DNA of 6,139 bases. Source: an uncultured Clostridia bacterium (GTDB lineage: Bacteria; Bacillota; Clostridia; Christensenellales; CAG-917). Below the pieces are notes generated by a model, which saw only the letters and a program-made list of their open reading frames with translations, did no database searches and had not been told where the DNA came from. The translations under genes and the position numbers were made by a program. The number at the start of each line of letters is the position of its first letter. Positions within the stretch are counted from its first letter, which is position 1. This document shows, piece by piece, positions 3,015-6,139 of the stretch. The stretch is from NCBI GenBank assembly GCA_946056785.1, contig CAMGKS010000076.1, positions 1-6,139 on the forward strand, given 5' to 3'.

Positions 3015-5327
3015 ATGAGATTTGCACTTGTAGGAAATCCTAATAGCGGTAAAACGACGCTGTTTAATGCCTTGACGGGCAGCACTGCTCACGTAGGCAA
3101 CTGGCCGGGCGTTACCGTAGATAAAAGGGAGGGAGAATATAAAAAACTGCCCGAAAACGTAGATATTATCGATTTGCCGGGAATTTATAGTTTAAGTCCG
3201 TATACTCCCGAAGAAGTTATTTCCAGAGATTTCGTTTTGAAGGAAAATCCCGATTGTATTATAAACATTGTGGATTGCACTAATCTTGAAAGGAATCTTT
3301 ATCTGACTACTCAGATTCTGGAACTCGATATTCCTGTCGTAGTCGCTTTGAACATGGGCGACGTACTTGAGAAAAACGGCGATAAAATCGACGTCGAAAG
3401 ACTTGAAAAGGAATTGAACGTTCCCGTCGCAATCATCAGTGCGTTAAAAGAAAAAGGCATCAAAGAACTTATGGAACGTGGTTACGACGTTGCCAAAAAG
3501 GGCAGAAAGGGATATTCGCCCGTTTCGGAAAGCGAAGTTGCGTCCGTTTTAAACGAGTTGATTGCATTATATAAAGACGTGCCTGAACCGTTGTTTCACT
3601 CTGTCAAGATGTTGGAGAGCGATGAAATCGAGGTAAAAAATTATCCCGAAATTGCAAAACAAATTAAACCGGTTTTAGAAGACTATAAATCGCATAACGA
3701 AAACTTTGATTTTGAATGTGCGGTTGCGGATATTCGATATAAATACATAACAAGTAAATTGTCTGGCGTATTGACAAAAAAAGAAAGAAAGGAAGGTTTG
3801 ACAAAAAGCGATAAGGCAGACAGGGTATTGACTCACAGAATTTGGGGTATTCCGATATTTTTGGTGATTCTTTTCCTTACGTTCCACCTGACGTTTTCTT
3901 CCAATTTGCTATTTATAGGCTCTGCATTGGGCGATGGCTGGGTATCGCTTGAAGGAACCGTCGCCGAAGGACTTTTCGGTGAAGGGGGGATAGCTTCACC
4001 CGGTGTATTTCTTCAGAATCTATTGACTTGGGGAACGGACAGTTTGACCGAAGCTATAAGAGGCGGAATGGAAAACGGAGCGGTTGCCGAATGGGCGGTA
4101 GGCTTTGTGTGCGACGGTATTTTCGGCGGTTTGTTTGCGGTTCTCAGTTTCTTGCCTCAGATTCTCCTTCTGTTCCTCTTCTTCTCGATTTTGGAAGACA
4201 GCGGATATATGGCAAGAGTTGCATTTATTCTTGATAGAGTGTTCAGAAAATTCGGTTTGTCCGGACGATCGTTTATGCCGATGATTATGGGCTTCGGTTG
4301 TTCAGTTCCGGCTATGATCAACACAAGAACTTTATCCGATGAACGAGAAAGGACGGCAACTATAAGAGTTATTCCGTTTTTCAGCTGCGGTGCTAAATTA
4401 CCTATACTTGTAGCAATCGCAGGGGCGCTTGCAACGGGATTCGGCATCGGAAACGCTGACCTCATTACGTACGGAATGTACGTTTTAGGTATGGTCGTTG
4501 CCATCTTGGCGGTTATCATAATGCGTAATACGACGCTTAAAGGCGAAGCTCCGCCGTTCATTATGGAACTTCCTACTTATCACGTGCCGCAGTTTAAAAA
4601 TTTGATGGCTCATCTTTGGGATAAGTTAAAGCACTTTGTTAAAAAGGCATTCACAATTATTTTAGTATCCACGATATTGATTTGGTTTGTGAGCCATTTC
4701 AGTTGGAATTGGCATTATTTAACGGATTCAGAGATGAACGACAGCATTTTAGCAGGAATAGGAATGTTGTTGCAACCGCTTTTCACTCCGCTCGGATTCG
4801 GAAGCCAGCTCGGGCAATACGGATGGGTGTTCGTCGTTGCGGCGTTTACAGGTCTTATAGCCAAAGAGAACGTAATAGCTACGTTCGGAACGCTTGCTTC
4901 CTGCATCGTGGCAGGGTTTGAAGCCAACGAAGCTCTTGAAGGAGTCGACTCGGTTACGCAACTTATAAGCGCAATTGCCGGCGACATTGAAACGACTCCA
5001 TCGGCATTGATTCCTATGTGCATAGCTTTCATTGCCTTCAATATGCTTACGATTCCGTGTTTTGCGGCAGTAGCTACGGCTAAAGCGGAACTTCCAAGCA
5101 AGAAGTCGTTCAATATGACGCTTGTATTCTGGATTGTAACTTCATATATTGTAGCTATGATGATTTACCTTATAGGTTCATGGTGGTGGACGTTGTTTAT
5201 CTTCCTTGCCTTATGGGCTGTCGTGATAACGCTTATCGTTTTGACAAATAAAGGTAAAATCAACCTTAAATTGCTTAAAAATAAAATGTCGTTTAAAAAA
5301 CGTGGTAAATCTGACAATAAAAAATAA
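3015..5327 (+). CDS. feoB: Ferrous iron transport protein B (GTP-dependent Fe(II) transporter)
   Basis: FeoB is the inner-membrane Fe(II) importer with a fused cytosolic G domain. All G motifs are present in the 770-aa product: G1 GNPNSGKT (7-14), G2 Thr in PGVT (34), G3 DLPG (53-56), G4 NMGD (113-116) and G5 SAL (142-144). A helical regulatory domain follows (about 165-265), then the membrane part from about HRIWGIPIFLVILF (274). The two gate motifs are intact: GYMARVAFILDR (397-408) through GCSVPA (428-433), and FFSCGAKLP (455-463), with candidate conducting cysteines C429 and C458. A conserved GLIAKENVIATFGTL (613-627) and C682 in the late membrane region follow. The C-terminus is a short basic tail. 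Length matches full-size FeoB (E. coli about 773 aa); no frameshift is seen. TGGAGG (3004-3009) lies 5 nt before the ATG. The gene directly abuts feoA and is followed after 23 bp by the Cys-rich partner gene. Confidence 0.98.
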   Translation: MRFALVGNPNSGKTTLFNALTGSTAHVGNWPGVTVDKREGEYKKLPENVDIIDLPGIYSLSPYTPEEVISRDFVLKENPDCIINIVDCTNLERNLYLTTQILELDIPVVVALNMGDVLEKNGDKIDVERLEKELNVPVAIISALKEKGIKELMERGYDVAKKGRKGYSPVSESEVASVLNELIALYKDVPEPLFHSVKMLESDEIEVKNYPEIAKQIKPVLEDYKSHNENFDFECAVADIRYKYITSKLSGVLTKKERKEGLTKSDKADRVLTHRIWGIPIFLVILFLTFHLTFSSNLLFIGSALGDGWVSLEGTVAEGLFGEGGIASPGVFLQNLLTWGTDSLTEAIRGGMENGAVAEWAVGFVCDGIFGGLFAVLSFLPQILLLFLFFSILEDSGYMARVAFILDRVFRKFGLSGRSFMPMIMGFGCSVPAMINTRTLSDERERTATIRVIPFFSCGAKLPILVAIAGALATGFGIGNADLITYGMYVLGMVVAILAVIIMRNTTLKGEAPPFIMELPTYHVPQFKNLMAHLWDKLKHFVKKAFTIILVSTILIWFVSHFSWNWHYLTDSEMNDSILAGIGMLLQPLFTPLGFGSQLGQYGWVFVVAAFTGLIAKENVIATFGTLASCIVAGFEANEALEGVDSVTQLISAIAGDIETTPSALIPMCIAFIAFNMLTIPCFAAVATAKAELPSKKSFNMTLVFWIVTSYIVAMMIYLIGSWWWTLFIFLALWAVVITLIVLTNKGKINLKLLKNKMSFKKRGKSDNKK

Positions 5328-5350
5328 AACGCAAGTTAAAAGGAGCGACT

Positions 5351-5539
5351 ATGAAACCTATTGAAATTGTTATAGTAGTTTTGGCGGTAGCGATTGTATT
5401 GAGCGTCATAATCTCAATAATAGTAAGCAAGATTAAGGGTAAGCCGTCGTGTTGCTCTGATTGCAAAAGTTGCCCGCATTGCAAAGCATGCAATAGGGAA
5501 GCAATAACGAAAACGGCAACTAAAAAGAATAAAGATTAA
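5351..5539 (+). CDS. FeoB-associated Cys-rich membrane protein
   Basis: The 62-aa product has one N-terminal membrane segment (about 4-26), a basic linker (KIKGK) and a compact cysteine ladder, C34, C35, C38, C41, C44 and C47, with a step of three residues, then a Lys-rich tail. This matches the small family found downstream of feoB in many Firmicutes and anaerobes. Its biochemical role is not settled; binding or handing over iron, or an Fe-S cluster, near FeoB is plausible inference. The positive residues after the membrane segment suggest the Cys-rich part faces the cytoplasm. AAAGGAG (5339-5345) lies 5 nt before the ATG. It is the last gene of the operon; the terminator begins about 40 bp after its TAA. 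Confidence 0.9.
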   Translation: MKPIEIVIVVLAVAIVLSVIISIIVSKIKGKPSCCSDCKSCPHCKACNREAITKTATKKNKD

Positions 5540-5580
5540 TATTGTTAATTGGTGTTGGAAAAATAGTGATTCTCCGAGAA

Positions 5581-5610
5581 AAAGCAGTCGCAATTTGCGG
5601 CTGTTTTTTT
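5581..5610 (+). terminator. Intrinsic terminator of the feo operon
   Basis: CAGTCGCA (5585-5592) pairs with TGCGGCTG (5596-5603), including one G-T wobble, around a 3-nt loop, followed at once by seven Ts (5604-5610). The preceding A-run can extend the stem. It is a strong rho-independent signal marking the 3' end of the operon. Confidence 0.9.
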
Positions 5611-5729
5611 GATACGGCGTTTAAAATTTTGCATATTTAACGTTAGGAAACGGAAACGGCAAGAATTTGTAGTTTTAGATAAAATATTTTGTCTGTTTTT
5701 GTCGAAAGTGGCACAAGGCGTATTTTTTT

Positions 5730-5738
5730 TGCTATTAT
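5730..5738 (+). promoter_or_regulatory. Extended -10 promoter for the 112-aa gene (leaderless)
   Basis: TGC-TATTAT (5730-5738) fits an extended -10 element. The -35 region (GGCACA at 5710-5715, 17-bp spacer) is a poor match, which an extended -10 can tolerate. The expected start of transcription coincides with the ATG at 5745, and no ribosome binding site precedes that codon, so a leaderless message is predicted. Confidence 0.55.
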
Positions 5739-5744
5739 ACGCTT

Positions 5745-6083
5745 ATGAGTAACGTTAAACACCCGGATTGCCCTATAAGGGCACTCGCTATAGAAGCAAA
5801 AAAAAGATTGAAAGATAACGACTACGTAAATTATAATTCTCTCGATACAATCGATACTAAAAACAGCCTTACGCCTATGGAGGAGCAGGTGTACAAAAAA
5901 TTGAAAGCATACTTAGATTGCGGGGAAGAAATCATCAATCCGATTTTACAATTAGGAGATAAAGATTATATCGCAACTCTTTCTCCGCAAGAAAAACAAA
6001 AATACATACTTGAATTGTCAAACGCTTATCTTTCGTTAAAGAACAAAATGCAGAACGCTTTTGGAAATAAAAAGGCAAATTGA
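5745..6083 (+). CDS. Hypothetical protein, 112 aa, cytosolic
   Basis: Not recognised. The product is charged, predicted mostly helical and has no membrane segment or signal peptide. It opens with SNVKHPDCPIRALAIEAKKRLKDNDYVNY, with two short helical stretches later (EEQVYKKLKAYLDCGEEI, 46-63, and SPQEKQKYILELSNAYLSLKNKM, 80-102). It has two cysteines (C9, C58), one in HPDCP, which could bind a metal or be incidental. Codon use and base composition resemble the neighbouring genes, which supports a real gene. The start at 5745 is the first ATG in the frame and lies where transcription should begin; there is no ribosome binding site, and none is evident at internal ATGs that would leave a sensible N-terminus. 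It lies after the feo terminator with its own promoter, so it is probably not part of the iron operon. Confidence 0.7.
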   Translation: MSNVKHPDCPIRALAIEAKKRLKDNDYVNYNSLDTIDTKNSLTPMEEQVYKKLKAYLDCGEEIINPILQLGDKDYIATLSPQEKQKYILELSNAYLSLKNKMQNAFGNKKAN

Positions 6084-6120
6084 CAGAGTAAGTTGACTGT
6101 TTGGGCGTGAATAGATAGAA

Positions 6121-6139
6121 ATGGCAAATAGAAGTTTTG
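6121..6139 (+). CDS. Possible 5' end of a further gene, cut by the window edge
   Basis: ATG at 6121 opens a frame reading MANRSF to the right edge, 37 bp after the previous stop. There is no good ribosome binding site (only AGATAG nearby), and six codons are too few to identify a product. Treat it as a candidate only. Confidence 0.2.

Noticed and set aside
2712..3092. 126-codon antisense open frame across feoA and feoB
   Set aside because: It is a shadow of well-supported feoA/feoB coding, with no ribosome binding site and no recognisable domain.
5709..5733. TGGCAC followed by TTGCT, resembling a sigma-54 promoter
   Set aside because: The GG and GC elements are about 19 bp apart instead of the required 10, so the factor could not contact both.

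Overview
The window is AT-rich with strong AGGAGG-type ribosome binding sites, TTGACT/TATAAT promoters, a DtxR-type metalloregulator and a Clostridia-style ferrous-iron locus (two separate feoA genes, feoB, and a small Cys-rich FeoB-associated membrane protein). This points to an anaerobic low-GC Firmicute, probably a member of the Clostridia. That is inferred from gene content and signals; genus cannot be read from the sequence.

Layout. (1) 2-535: the 3' part of a rubrerythrin gene, cut by the left edge. (2) 536-728: a roughly 17-bp periodic AAATTC array, then a hairpin terminator shared by the rubrerythrin gene and the convergent gene that follows. (3) 729-1082, minus strand: a Lys/Glu/Pro-repeat protein with one C-terminal membrane anchor. 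(4) 1099-1197: two near-consensus divergent promoters. (5) 1204-1584: a DtxR-family regulator with the iron-type (Met/Cys/Glu/His) ligand set, apparently read from a leaderless mRNA. (6) 1585-2196: about 610 bp without a plausible gene but full of signals: a candidate promoter, two identical copies of a 16-bp palindrome plus a half-site, a 12-bp inverted repeat that could fold as a branched RNA, a smaller hairpin and a run of short direct repeats. (7) 2197-5539: a tight operon of a second, degenerate DtxR-like regulator, feoA, feoA, feoB and the Cys-rich membrane protein, ending in a strong intrinsic terminator. (8) 5745-6083: an unrecognised 112-aa protein, also apparently leaderless. (9) A possible start of another gene at the right edge.

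How it fits together. The Feo genes form a GTP-dependent Fe(II) uptake system: FeoB is the channel and G protein, the FeoA proteins are cytosolic SH3-like partners, and the Cys-rich protein is a likely membrane accessory. The upstream DtxR protein is the natural candidate iron-dependent repressor.

The most unusual part is the regulatory arrangement. The first gene of the feo operon encodes a DtxR-fold protein in which every residue aligned with a primary metal ligand is replaced, and two ligand histidines are replaced by cysteines. It is preceded by a long non-coding region with repeated palindromic sites. This suggests a two-regulator circuit (a metal-sensing DtxR and a non-canonical paralog) controlling Fe(II) uptake. 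The circuit is inference; the residue changes and DNA repeats are seen directly.
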